A stretch of 64,000 nucleotides of DNA from Asterias rubens (GCF_902459465.1 NC_047070.1:10274001-10338000), one strand, 5' to 3'. Shown: positions 21,701 to 32,039, counted from the stretch's first letter. The notes: generated from the letters alone by a model not told the origin. Made by a program: numbers and translations.

Positions 21701-24700
21701 TGATCGTTCTGAGATTTGCCTGGCGTATGATTTGGCTCGAAATTTTGTCAGGTCTATTTCTGGCGAAGAATGTGATCGATGCATTCCCATATCATCAGAT
21801 GGAAACTCCTCTTCATCCTCATCCTCCCCAGCTTGCCTTTCCTCGGGCAACTGCTGATGCTCCTCTTCTTGATGGAGATAGTAAGGCTCCTTGGCCTGAT
21901 TGGGTAAGAGACCATACACCAGCTGCTGAGACGGACCTGTATTTGCATCTCTTGTCCAAGCCTCCTTTGATGGTTGATTTACATGGTGACCTGCAAGACT
22001 CGTTTCTGTATGCTGTACACTTGGTTGAGGACGTTTATAATAATCAACACTGTGATCAAAAGTTCTGTCTGTGACTCTTTGTAGTTGAGATGCTAATAAT
22101 TGTTGTGCATAGCTTAAAGCCCCAAAGGGTTGTCCCTCCTGTGGTTCTGCATATTGAGACATTGGGGAAGGCTTCCTTACTTCTTCAGCACTCATGTGAG
22201 AGGTTGCAAGACTAACTGAACTCTGCTCTTGACTCTGCATCTCTGCCAGTCTCAGCTCAGCATCCAAAACAGCGGCTTCTTGCAGGATCCTTAGAACATG
22301 CTCCTGAGGCGGATTTTTCGCTAGTATTGCTCGAACTCTACTTGCCAGTGAATCCATACTCTCTATGCTCTCTCCATAAGGATCTCTTGGAGTGGTCCCA
22401 TTGCTAAGTTCCGCTTGCCCAAGCCCAAAAGATCTTTGTGAAGAATTAGTTCCATCTAGTTCTACTCTCTGTTGTTGGTAGCTGTGTAATGAAGTAGGGC
22501 TCACCGAGGAAGTATCTGAACCACTGTTATTGTAATTTCTTTGCAGTAGGTCTGTTGAGTCTCCGATGAGAGGTGTCCTGGCCACATCTGCACCAGCAGA
22601 AGCCCTCTCCACATAGGCTGTGTTTTCTAACAGCTGCTGGACTCTGCGTGACAGGGAATCTGACGATATGTAACTAGACCCATCTCTATAACCAGCCTGT
22701 GGCTGCCTGCTGGAGGCGCTTCCGAATTGATCATACCCAACCTGCATTGTGGGCTGAGGAGTAGTTTCACTCCTGTCACGGCTGTCTGATGATGCCAAAG
22801 GAATTGTCATACTCTTAGAGAGCGATGCCGTTTGCTGGTCAGTGTATGCATCCCAAGTAGTAAGAGAAACAGCAGTCGGACTTTGGGTGTAACCTCTCTC
22901 TGGAAGTTGAATTGGTTCTCCACCGTTTGTTGGATGCAAAACTCTCTCAATTATTGCTCTCACAGAACTGGAGGTGCTAGCATCTGAGATGGTTGGGGAA
23001 GTGCCCCTTGGGATTCTTGGATGCATCGACTGCGGTGATACACTTGGCAGGGTTTGTGGCTCGTTTAGAATCTGCTCTACCTTGTCAGCAAGAGAGTCAG
23101 CACCAACACTCTCAGATGAACCAGTCCTCGCGGAATCAGGGGTTTGGTTTCCAAGACTTCTTACTTTTCTTGATCTGTGGCTGGAACTGGATTCCAGAAT
23201 ATTCTCAATACTGTCCGGAGAGCCTGCCTCACTTGTGAAGCTGCCGCTATCCTCAGATGGAGTCCTTTTCAATATGTGATGTTCACCAGGCAGTGATGTT
23301 GCTGAAAGTAGCAGAGCAACTCTCCTTGAAAGAGAGTCTTGACTCTGAACAGTATCAAGACTGCTGAGTGAGACAACAGCACCTAGCTCCTCCTGTCTGG
23401 ATTTACGAGTAACAGTTGTTTCTTGTCTTCCTTCCACAGTCTTGGTTTGAGGCATGTAAACATCTTTTAAATCCTGCGAGTCCCCGATTAGCTCTGTGCC
23501 AGTTTCATTGACGTTATAATGACTGGGTGAATCCGCCTTTGTGTTAACATTGACGGGTTGCATTTCATCTGGAGTTACACTTTGCAAATCATGTGGATAT
23601 TGGATGTAGGATCTAGCAATCTTGGTGCTAGATGTTTCGGATGCTGAACTGTTCTTTACAGATCCATCAGACTCTGTGCTACTTTCCCCATTCTTTGTAG
23701 ACTTTATCTTTTGAGAATTTGAGCTTTGTGTTTTCTTGTCGATTGTCTTTGCGGGAAGTTTTGTTACTGGACTTTTCTTTGCTGGACTTGTCTGTTTCAG
23801 CTTCTTTGTTGTTCTTGAATGAGTAAGTTCAGGTTTTGTTGAAGATGAACTTCCAGATGAACTGCTAGAATTATTTCTCTTGACCGATCCTCCTTTACTC
23901 TTCATTGTTAAAGTCTCTGGACCTTCAACCGATGCAAGCAGGCTGTGTGCAGAACCTGGTTTGGCATGCACTACTGGTGTCAAATTAATGGGTTCTAAAT
24001 TATTTAGATCAAGAGGCAGCTGTACATGAGATCCTCTGAGAGAACTGGAACTCTTCGCCACAAGAGATGGGCTGATAGAATCCTCGCTCCAGACACCTGT
24101 GGTGCTTCTGGAGCTCTCTCCTTTGTTTGAAGAAGTACCTGTTGTTGACAAAGTCCCATCCGTTTCCGTCAAAGAGTGGCCAGGAGATGAGGCCTTCTGA
24201 ATACCTGTCTTCGCTCCGACTGGTTTTGAGCTTCCACCAACCTTTTCAGAAGGCGGGATGATTTTAGTGATTGGGTCGTCCTGGACTGGATAGTAGGGGG
24301 TTGAGGTGTACTTTGGTTTCTTGTCGGTGACAGCAATAAAGTCACTGTTTATACTCGTCATATCCTTAAAGTTGGACAAAGACTCCTCATTTAACAGCTG
24401 ACCTGGATCTTGTGGTGCTGGAGACAGAAACGACTGCTTGGCTCTGGTTGGGCTATCTCTACTTCTCGTAGAATCATGATCCCGTTGGTCTACCATCCTC
24501 TCAATTCCTGTTTCTGACTTCCCTAGCACTCCCGTGGACAACTGGGAGTCTTGGTACATGGAATGTTCCGGTAATGACACACTTTCTCCGAGGAGATGCT
24601 CAGGTGAATCAACAGCACTTTGGCCAGGAATGGAGTACTGAGTAAGGTCAGGAATGTTTGGATCTTGTGGAATGAGATGTTGTGATAACTCAGGTCCTGT

Positions 24701-27700
24701 AGTGTTACTGCCAGTACTATCATGATGACTAGCTTCAGTCACTCTGTCAAGAATTGTCACTTCTGACTTCAGAGACTCCTACAAAAGAGAAGAGCAAAAC
24801 GAAATGGAGGAATTTTATCAAGACATTTGGGAAAACAATAATCTGTTAAAACCTAGGAAGATATCAAACAAAAACAGGTCTTGAACATTGTTTTTGAAAG
24901 GGCAAGGCCATGTTCTTTGTGCTAAAGGCACATCCATTGGAAAATCTTAGAGTCTATGAGAAACTTTTGAAGGGGCATCGAGGCCAAGACCAGGGCAACA
25001 AAGAAATTTTTCTTCAAAGTTTCTTTTAAAATTAAATGAATATTTTCAGATACGAACTTTCAAATTTGTATGAAAATGTATTTAATATGTCATGTATTGA
25101 TCTGCAAAGAACTTTTTAAATCTCTAAAAAAAAATTGCCTTACCAATTTTGTCAAGTGTAATTGTGCTGAAATTAATTCTGCTCAGTTAAGATGCATGCT
25201 AGACATTACGGGAAAGCTACATTAAAAAAAGAGGCTAACAAGACACATCCTATCGTCTGGCAACTTAAACCTGTGATCTCCATGTAATTGCTTTTCCAAA
25301 CAGTGGACATAATTTGATCAATCACAAACCACCGTACTGCTGAATGCCCCAGGCTAATTAACAGCTCATCCATTCAGTTTAACAAGCATGATACTTTGCA
25401 CAAGTAGGACAATTTTTATTGAGCACCAACATGTATACATAGATGTAGGTTTTTTATAGACCTTTCAGATTATTTATTTGCTGGTTTTTCTGAGGCCCCC
25501 GAAAAATCGGAAATCGACTTGATCAGGAAGAATATTGTGCCTGGTTTAAGGACGCAAGTAATTCAATGCAATCACTGAAAAGGAAGCATACTTTCCGTAA
25601 TTCAATGCAATCACTGAAAAGGAAGTAAACTTTCCGAGTTTTTGTGGCTAAACTCGAAAAATCTTTAATGGAGCTTCCAGTAACTTTGGCTTCATGAACT
25701 TCACAGACTCTTACTAACCTTATGAGGAGACGTAGTCTCCAGAGTGTGTTGTGAAAGTGACACCGACAGATTCCCACTCACAAAATCAGCAGAGACCTCA
25801 GCAATGGCATCATGGAGAGCATCCCTCCTCGCCTCCCCATCATCCTCCCCAGGGTCCGTCCCATCCAGGGTATCACCCCCATCTTCAGACTGGGGTAAGA
25901 GAATGTCCGTCTCACTGCTGCTGTATCGGAACTCAGATCCTTCGTCCTCGGTGGAGAAGAGGTACCCTTCCTTAGTGACTCCTCCCGTCATGGCCGAGGT
26001 GAGTGGGAGATCTTCAAATTGACCTGAATCCCGACTGTCTTGGAAGTCAACTGCAGGGAGGTGGTAGGCATCTCCTTGCGGGACTGACGTCTTGCTTTGA
26101 TTGGCTGCACTGACTGCAGCGATTGCTGCTATTGGATCTACACCTGGAAATATATTTAAGACAATTATAAGACGTCAACAATAGAAAAATTCCCCAATGA
26201 AAGAAGACCAAGTTTAGTTGAATTCTTAAACCACAAATAAGAGAAGTTCAAGAGAAGACAGAGACCAACATATGTACCACAAATACAGCTTACATTCAAG
26301 CTACCCTACAATTTGTTACTGGTAAGTCAGTATCATTCAACAATCCAACTCTGCAAAACAATCCAATGCTTCAGCGCACTCATTTTAAACATTCATCATT
26401 CACTTATCCGTGACAAGACATGGCAGTTTAGCTAGTGAGTGGCCTACAACATCCCATATACTCTTCTCCTATGTCACCACACACCAAATTGTTTAAACTT
26501 AGATAATATCGGCAGGCCTGACCCAGAGGTTTAAGCATTTGTGATATAGGCCTACCGACTCAAGTCCTTCTTCTAAATCCTTCACTTTGGCAAATGAAAA
26601 ACGAAGGAATTTGAAATATATAGGCCATCACATGAGTAATCTCCAACAAGGAATTTCATTCACATTTAATTATTGTCTTTATTAGTTAGAATGTTGAGTA
26701 CAAAAATGTCTCTCATACTGCCAAAGTGTTCCTTGTGTACGCAGTGCAGTGAACAAAATGTCCCTGTGACATGGCCTTAAAAGTATCAAAACTTTTTTTT
26801 TCCAGGGGCCATTACCACCTACTCCTAGTGCTGAAACAGGGTTACCCCTTTCACCGTGCATACAGATGTAGGCTTGGGTATCATCAAGCCGAAGCCTGGC
26901 CGGTAAAGCAGAAAGCACTACCTCCCCAATTTTACGAAGCAAGTGTAACAACCAGGATTCAAACCCACACTCTGCTGATCAAACACCAGAGCTTGAATTC
27001 GGCGCTCTTAACCGTTTGGCCATGACACGTCAAACTGCTGTACTAACTGTAAGTGTGCCATAAACAAATGGTGTTGACGATCTTGTGTTCCCAGTCAAGT
27101 TCTTATTACAGGCAAAGTTGGTCCACTGATTCACCAGACTACAACTAGGGCTTGTCCAAGGCTCTTTACGCAAGCACCGGCCCGCTGCTCGTTGATACCT
27201 CGAAAAGCTATGCTTCGACCCCGTGGTATCAAGTAGTGTTTTGTGCCGTGTGGTATAGTATCTATGCATTTCGTGAATTCAGAGTGGGCCGGTGCTTACG
27301 TAAAGAGCCTTGGACAAGGCTAGACTACAACATCCAGTATGGTCCTAACATAGAAATTTGACTAATTCCAGGGGTGAGAGTCATTATACTAACGAAAGAG
27401 TCTGAAACTTGGATGCAAATTCAAAGGTATCTTGAAATGATGGCATTTCTACTGTTTGGTAACCCCTGGGGTTATAGATTCCAAGGAGCTTTTGGAAACA
27501 GTATCCAAAGCACTAGAGAAGTAGACAAATTAGCAGGATTTCTTTTTTTGTGGAAAAATTTTGGTCTGATTTTCTTCACCAGGCCGACATAAAATGTCTG
27601 AATTCAGCCAAAAGTCTGAACAATCTCTCAACTTTTTATTCTATCGTTCAAAAACATTCTTTGTCAACCAACTTTTAAGACTTGTATCTTGAAGCAGATT

Positions 27701-30700
27701 TTTATTACCTTGTTTATCAGATTTGGCTCTTTTGGCCGAAGAATTGAGACTACTAGTGGACTGGATGGAACTCTGCGAAGATGAGCGACTACTCATGCCA
27801 GCAGAAGACCGACTACTAACAGATCGCTTGACCGGTGAAGGAGACGAGACCAACTCAAACTGCTCAGGGACCAAGGAATACCAGCTGTCCTATAAGATGA
27901 AAAACAAGAATGTAAAATTAACTGAGAAGCAGTTAACAAATCTCTGTACCCATTACCTTTATTAATAATAATACGATAGATTTAAAGGCAGTAGACACTA
28001 TTGGTCATTGTCAAAGTCTAGCCTTCACAGTTGGTGTATCTCAACATATGCATAAAATAACAAACCCGTGAAAATTTGAGCTCAATCAGTCATCAAACTT
28101 GCGAGATAATAATGAAAGAAAAAGAACACCCTTGTCACACAAAGTTGTGTGCGTTTAGATGGTTGATTTCGAGACCTCAAGTTCTAAATCTGAGGTCTCG
28201 AAATCAAATTTGTGGAAAACTACTTCTTTCTCGAAAACTATGCCACTTCAGAGGGACCCGTTTCTCCCAATGTTGTATACCATCAACCTCTCCCCATTAC
28301 TCTTCACCAAGAAAGGTTTTATGCTAATAATTATTTTGAGTAATTACCAATAGTGTCCACTGGCTTTAATATGGCGCATAATGCAGGGACCTCTATGCGC
28401 AACACAAAACATAAAACAATGAACAAATATTAATAAACTAGGCAATTGTTACAAATGTTTTGTATACAAACGAGTAGTATAAAAGTCCCTTGAAAATGTG
28501 AAGAGAGGCAGCTTTATATTATAAGAGACATGCTTTTCTATGTAACCAGAGCCATGCACCCAGCCCAGTCATGCCAGTTCAGTTTGAATACATGGCCGAT
28601 TTGATTCATTCCATAATGTCCATAGTCATCTTCTGTTTTTGCAAGTATTTATTTTTAAAACAAATACTTTTTAAATGCAATTTCATGAAGAAAAACTTTG
28701 ATATTAAAGGTAAACTTTGATAAAAGTATGAAGGTTGTTTTTATCCTGTGAAATCAATAAATGAAGACATGATTGAATGAACTTCAAAAAGAAGCTATTT
28801 TTTATTTGATGCATTTGTACTTTAAAGGCGCTGTACATGTTTGGTAATTGTCAAAACAAGTCTTCTCACTTGGTGTATCCCAACATTTAGCATAAAATAA
28901 CAAGCCTGTGAAAATTTTGGCTCAATTGGTCATTGAAGTTGCGAGAAAATGATGAAAGAAAAAACACCCTTGTTGGACTTCTAGCTCAAGTATTTTTGTG
29001 AGAAATTACCTCTTTCTCAAAAACTACGTTACTTCAGACATGTCAGAGGGAGTCGTTTCCCACAATGTTTTATACTATCAACAGCTCTCACATGCTCATT
29101 ACCAACTCAGTTGTTAAGTTAATATTTGTTTTGAGTAATTACCAAACATGTACATGTGTACCTTCCCTTTAATGTTTGTATTCCTTCACGAATCAATTTT
29201 ACTTTCATGTTGAAAAACAACAACGACCAGTAGGATTTGAAACTTTGCATGGTGGAAATACGATATAGAAAGGTTTGCGGTAACACGTAATGACTTTCTC
29301 TAATGAGTTGGGGTGGTTCTGAAAAGAACCGTTGGTTTCAACTCGATGTTTCGGTCAGTATGCTCTGATCGTCTTCTGGAGAAAAAATTTTTACACGCTT
29401 CTATTTGTTTTAACAGCCACGCAGTGAGAGCCTTGTAAATTAATATTTCACAAGGCTGTATATTTTCAGAACAGAATGTTAGCTTGCAAATGCCCACTCC
29501 AAAAAACAATGTGAACCAGCCATAGTTTTCAATAAGATATAATTATAATCAATAGCAATGAATAATAATGGTAATATACTGTATACTTCAATGTGGTATT
29601 ACATATTGAAGGCCACTCAACGTGGTGTAAATTACACATTGTTGCACGCTGCATGAATGTATTATGGGGCAAGTTTTTCACTACAAATAATGTGATATAA
29701 TGAATTTGCCTGGCCATGATTATGAGCAACCTTTCAACAACACGCACACACAGGTGGACTACAAAAATGCAGACTTGAACATTATTATAAAAGTGGTTGA
29801 GTCCGACTACTTCAGATGCAGAGGTTTATCAATCAATCAGACAGCTTTTAGCTAGCTGCCTTTCAAAAAGCAGATAGTACACGCCGAGTAAAATATCGCG
29901 TCAATCGATGACAAACCAAAGTGGCAGTGGATGTGACATTTTTAATATTGAAGCACATTGATCATGCTGATGATACAAACCCCTGAGTCAACCTGCAAAC
30001 AAATTATCATAGCATGTCATGTACAGTATGTGTCTATAGATTTGTTTGGCCTACATGTACATTGTATAGCGACGTTCACACTGTGCATGCCTGTATCATC
30101 CGCAAAGCATTGTAAACTGTCCACGTTGCCACGCTTGATTCAATTTATTTAAAATGTAATAAGCAATAAAGCATACTCACAAAAATATTAAATAGTCTAC
30201 ATTTACACAATTGTACATTGATGTGTATACGCCAAATGTTCGTGAAGGCATCATGTTTCTGAATGTTTACGTACATGATACATGTATGTAATTCAATTAT
30301 GAATTGATTTCTCCAACAAATTGTTCTAAATTAAGATAGTAATGTAATTTATATTGGTTATTGAAATCAAACATAGCCACCAAACATGCCCACCAGTGCA
30401 TTTGGTCTAATGAATTTAATTTATTAAATTATAACATTAATACTGAACATCTGTTCAAGTTCATATACTGTTTGTAATTCAATTCAATTCAATTCAATTC
30501 AATTCAATTCAATTCAATTCATCTTTAATATTCCTACCATGGAGGGCAATTTCTTTGCATGATTATGTGTAGGGCCTACATGTATTTTGTACTTTTCTTT
30601 GCTTTCATAGTTATCTTCGACAACCAATTGAGCTCAAATTTTCACAGGTTTGCTATTTTACGCGTATGTTGAGATACACCTAGTGAGAAGACTGGTCTTT

Positions 30701-31965
30701 GACAAGTACCAATAGTGTCCAGTGTCTCTCAACTCAGCTGAAATTTAAGTAAACACAACAATCACAAAGCACCAGGTTTTATTCACACAAGGTTTCAGTT
30801 ACAGTCAGGGCTCCAAATTAACATTGGATCAAGCCAGAGGCCAGTGATTTCAGCCCTGGGCCAGTAAACTTACGTACAAACGGAAAAGTCCAACGGTCCT
30901 GTGTTTTTCAATAAAAAAATATTACTTCACTGGGGGGCTGTATACATCATATTTTGTTAGATATTCAAATGTTGACTTTCAGTCTGTTAGGCCTATTGTT
31001 TTAATTCAAATTGAGGACTGAATCAAACATTACTTGCCACTGGGATAATAACCGAAATGTTCAGAGCTCATTAATTTGTTTATTTAATTCTTTATTGTTC
31101 TGCCCGTTGAGTAGACTACAATGTAGATCAAGGCAGTGCCAGATACCATGCGCTTTATAAGAACTCCAGTTAGTATTATTATTGTTGTTGTTTTAAAATT
31201 AAACAAATCTCCTGTTGGTGCTTGTTTTCAAATAAAAGCAGTTTTAATGTTTTAATTTTTACATGTTACACATAAAAGGTGGTTTTTTATTGTTTGATGC
31301 CGGCTTTGTCAAATAACTTCTGGTATTTAAAGTAAACACTTCGAGGGACGAGTACAACAACAGCCCTGTGGTCCTGTGGATGTTTCTCCTAAATTCAAGC
31401 GATATTGACAGTAAAAAGGGATTGGACAGACATGTGTGTAACAAGAAATGAAAACGAAGAATAGCTGTAAATTGAAATGATATTTTGAAGCCTGACCACG
31501 GGAATGAAAGCTTCATCGCAGGATGGAATTTAATTAAATCAATGTCATTAGGACTGTGTCTGTGAAATAGAGTTAATATCGACAAACAATGTCTCCCTTC
31601 TCTGCAATTATCATAAATAATGAGTTATCAGTTTTGTCGGTAAATACCACTAGTTCATTTGAGGGCCTTCTCCAAACCAAGGCTTCTTAGGCTCCAGGCT
31701 CTGGCTTGGGCTCCATTATCAATTATTGAGCATTGTGATTTACATTTGTACATTGAACATTATTGAAAGGCGCTTCAACAACCAAACAAGAGCCTGGAGC
31801 TGGAGCCTAAGTTTGGAAAATGCCCTCAGTTAAAAATTATGACAGTCACAAATTATATGGAAGAATGTTATTTTATCAGTAGAATTTGTTGTGGAACTGT
31901 ACCTCTTTCTTGTGGGCTGAAGCAGATCGTGAGCTGGATCTTGATGATCCACTGCTAGAAGACAT
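9781..31965 (-). CDS. ALMS-motif centrosomal protein (ALMS1/CEP295/C10orf90-like), 14 coding exons
   Basis: Exons on the minus strand: 31965-31903, 27889-27709, 26143-25719, 24778-21283, 20892-20057, 19188-19014, 18428-18287, 17296-16402, 15301-15135, 14053-13894, 13462-13288, 12123-12060, 10852-10753, 9825-9781. All junctions are GT-AG and every phase matches, giving 6924 nt: 2307 residues plus stop. The protein is Ser/Pro/Gln-rich and mostly disordered. The C-terminal about 175 residues form an ALMS motif: [58 protein letters not shown] and RLKSKPW just before the stop. In known families this motif targets centrioles and basal bodies (human ALMS1 causes Alstrom syndrome), so a centriole/cilium role is expected. 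The start is the first ATG of a serine-rich N-terminus preceded by stops. Which paralogue it is cannot be settled here; the name is by motif. Confidence 0.88.
10440..10715. mobile_element. Hairpin element within a repeat shared with 18600-18730
   Basis: TAGCGCGTCTGCGTCCCAT at about 10470 pairs with ATGGGACACAGACGCGCTA ending near 10540 around the loop GAGGACGAAAGCCGAG. The flank (CAAGCGAACTTGGCGCGTG, ATAGAACACACAAGATGCAGG) is an inverted copy of 18640-18725. It lies just downstream of exon 13 in the last intron of the ALMS-motif gene. Confidence 0.6.
10917..11432 (+). mobile_element. Family A MITE carrying a nested palindromic MITE
   Basis: Left end AAAGGCACTGGACACTATTGG, right end ATCCAGTGTCTTTAA. 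The element is longer than other copies because 11081-11181 is a GGACTAGTCC-type palindrome, TGGGGTGGATTTCACAAAG to CTCCTTGTGACAAAG, inserted in its left half. It lies in an intron of the ALMS-motif gene. Confidence 0.75.
11840..12045 (+). repeat. Dispersed repeat related to R3
   Basis: Blocks GCGAGTAGCTCAGAATTCGG, GGGAGACTTCTC, TGAACAGAACGGTCCTGCT and GCTCTAGTCATCATCAGGAG recur in similar form at 56920-56975. It lies in an intron just before exon 12 of the ALMS-motif gene. Confidence 0.4.
12350..12565. repeat. R3 repeat, fold-back copy
   Basis: TAGAAAGGTTTGCGGTAACAC, ATGTAATGACTATCTC and TGAGTTGGGAT occur on both arms in inverted order around 12460. The result is a hairpin of about 180 bp with few mismatches. 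Confidence 0.6.
12836..13214 (+). mobile_element. TTAA-flanked MITE, family A
   Basis: TTAAAGGCAGTGGACACCATT at the left; GTGTGCAGTGTCTTTAA at the right. It lies between exons 11 and 12 of the ALMS-motif gene, and its right end is 74 bp from the donor of exon 11. Confidence 0.85.
14462..15045 (-). repeat. tRNA-derived SINE split by a MITE
   Basis: Read on the minus strand, a tRNA-like head (GCGGTTAAGAGCTCTGGC, then a GTTCAAATCCC-type B box, complement at about 14950-14965) lies at the high-coordinate end and the SINE body and tail at 14462-14538. 14539-14881 is a family A MITE that splits it. It lies in an intron of the ALMS-motif gene. Confidence 0.7.
14539..14881 (-). mobile_element. Family A MITE nested in a SINE
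   Basis: TTAAAGACAGTGGACACT begins the element. It carries the family blocks GAGACCTCA...TGAGGTCTC and CAGAGGGAGCC, and breaks off at CCAAGTACGGTTTTACGTCCC, where SINE sequence resumes. The second terminus is missing, so part was lost after insertion. Confidence 0.75.
15480..15790. repeat. Palindromic pair of tRNA-like units
   Basis: GATGTGTGTTAGCACTGTAT at the left and ATACAGTGCTAACACACATT at the right bound a fold-back of about 300 bp. Each arm holds a tRNA-like unit: the plus-strand one has A-box TAGTCTAGTTGGTAAGAC and B-box GGGTTCGAATCC; the other is its inverted copy, GGATTCGAACTC. The tail ATTGGTGTATGGGTAAAAA matches the fragment at 4838-4990. Two head-to-head SINE copies is the simplest origin. 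Confidence 0.65.
15791..16401. other. Intron sequence without a recognised feature
   Basis: AT-rich intron between exons 8 and 9 of the ALMS-motif gene. No further exon is needed, since phases match across it. Confidence 0.5.
17659..18035 (-). mobile_element. TTAA-flanked MITE, family B
   Basis: TTAAAGGGAAGGTTCATGTTT at the left and ACGTGTACCTTCCCTTTAA at the right. The interior still shares GTGAAAA.TT.GGCTCAATTGG, GCGAGA.AATGATGAAAG and CAGAGGGAGTCGTTTC with family A, but the terminal repeats differ. It lies in an intron of the ALMS-motif gene. Confidence 0.8.
18060..18250 (-). repeat. SINE body fragment
   Basis: CTGAAACAGGGTTCCCCTT, GATGTAGGCATGGGTATCATC and GCAGAATGCACTATACCTGCC match the block at 26820-26930 next to a tRNA-like head. 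Here the head is missing. It lies 37 bp from the donor of exon 7 of the ALMS-motif gene. Confidence 0.5.
18600..18950. repeat. Repeat shared with 10560-10710, inverted
   Basis: Blocks CAATCAGATTTGCAGAATGG, ATATCACTACCTGCGTCTTG and CACGCGCCAAGTTTGCTTG occur as reverse complements at 10565-10690. No coding potential. Confidence 0.55.
19342..19718 (+). mobile_element. TTAA-flanked MITE, family C
   Basis: TTAAAGCCATTATACACTTTC at the left and GAAAGCGTCCAATGGCTTTAA at the right. The terminal repeats are unlike families A and B, but the segment GATGACCGATTGAGCCTAAA, TTTTCACAGGTTTGTTATTTT is almost the same as in family A. It lies in an intron of the ALMS-motif gene. Confidence 0.75.
21283..24778 (-). 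other. 3.5-kb central exon with five repeated helical motifs
   Basis: Exon 4 of the ALMS-motif gene (residues 224-1388). It is Ser/Thr/Pro-rich with few hydrophobic clusters except five spaced copies of a pattern like DSLSRRVxxLL: [10 protein letters not shown] near residue 701, [10 protein letters not shown] near 784, [10 protein letters not shown] near 826, [10 protein letters not shown] near 928 and [10 protein letters not shown] near 1031. A YIxYPxDL motif occurs at 611-626 and an SRIP motif at 1290-1293. A single giant central exon also occurs in vertebrate ALMS1 genes. Confidence 0.8.
24790..25700. other. Intron 3 of the ALMS-motif gene
   Basis: Contains a fragment at about 24955-25005 (GAGAAACTTTTGAAGGGGCA, CAAGACCAGGGCAACAAAG) shared with 44525-44560 and 62215-62260. 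A direct duplication of about 37 bp, AATTCAATGCAATCACTGAAAAGGAAG-type, lies at about 25560-25630. Otherwise unremarkable. Confidence 0.5.
26800..27028 (-). repeat. tRNA-derived SINE, inverted
   Basis: On the minus strand the head reads TGGCCAAACGGTTAAGAGC, then GATCAGCAGAGTGTGGGTTT and a B-box-like GTTTGAATCC. The body continues to about 26800. It lies in intron 2 of the ALMS-motif gene. Stop-rich frames and the non-tRNA body exclude a working tRNA. Confidence 0.65.
27144..27326. mobile_element. Palindromic MITE with CTTGTCCAAGGCTC termini
   Basis: CTAGGGCTTGTCCAAGGCTC and GCACCGGCCC at the left are mirrored by GGGCCGGTGC and GAGCCTTGGACAAGGCTAG at the right. About 183 bp with a second inner inverted pair, GATACC.CG / CG.GGTATC. 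Single copy in this window. Confidence 0.65.
27982..28369 (-). mobile_element. TTAA-flanked MITE, family A
   Basis: TTAAAGGCAGTAGACACTATT and AATAGTGTCCACTGGCTTTAA bound it. Inverted relative to the copies at 1188 and 7375. It carries the internal palindrome near 28165-28205. It lies in intron 1 of the ALMS-motif gene. Confidence 0.85.
28370..28821. other. Intron sequence without a recognised feature
   Basis: AT-rich part of intron 1 of the ALMS-motif gene; nothing supportable. Confidence 0.4.
28822..29172 (-). mobile_element. TTAA-flanked MITE, family B
   Basis: TTAAAGGCGCTGTACATGTTT at the left, TGTACCTTCCCTTTAA at the right. It keeps GCGAGAAAATGATGAAAG and CTTTCTCAAAAACTACGTTAC of the related copy at 17659-18035. 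Confidence 0.8.
29225..29420 (+). repeat. Dispersed repeat R3, well-preserved copy
   Basis: TAGGATTTGAAACTTTGCATG, AGAAAGGTTTGCGGTAACAC, GGTTCTGAAAAGAACCG, CAACTCGATGTTTCGGTCAG, TGCTCTGATCGTCTTCTGG. The same landmarks appear inverted at 33365-33530. Confidence 0.65.
29421..30476. other. Intron sequence without a recognised feature
   Basis: Part of intron 1 of the ALMS-motif gene. No exon is required here by phase. Confidence 0.4.
30477..30520. repeat. (AATTC)n microsatellite
   Basis: About nine uninterrupted AATTC units. The following ATCTTTAATATTCCTACCATG could be the end of an old retroelement with a short-repeat tail, but no coding part remains. Confidence 0.85.
30596..30732 (+). mobile_element. 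Family A MITE, right third only
   Basis: GAGCTCAAATTTTCACAGG, TGTTGAGATACACC.AGTGAGAAGACTGG and ACCAATAGTGTCCAGTGTCT match family A. The left end is absent. Confidence 0.7.
30805..31050 (+). repeat. Dispersed repeat shared with 35285-35600
   Basis: CAGGGCTCCAAATTAACATTG, AGTCCAACGGTCCTGTGTTT, AATGTTGACTTTCAGTCTG and TTGCCACTGGG have counterparts in order at 35290-35590 (TTGGACAAGTCCGGCAGTCT, AATGTTGACTTTTTGAGTCT). No coding frame. Confidence 0.45.
31655..31832. mobile_element. Inverted-repeat element, family F
   Basis: GAGGGCCTTCTCCAAACC and AGGCTCCAGGCTCTGGCTTG at the left; CAAGAGCCTGGAGCTGGAGC and TTTGGAAAATGCCCTC at the right. Related to 48165-48363 and to the start of the minisatellite at 8683. 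It ends about 70 bp from the first coding exon of the ALMS-motif gene. Confidence 0.55.
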
Positions 31966-32039
31966 GATGGAATTAGTCCTCTCACCAACGTAGAAACCTC
32001 GTCACCAGACAATCTAGATTAATCCTCATCTAGTCATGC

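Noticed and set aside
30477-30520. CRISPR-like or telomeric array
   Set aside because: It is a simple AATTC pentanucleotide repeat without spacers. No CRISPR array exists in the window.
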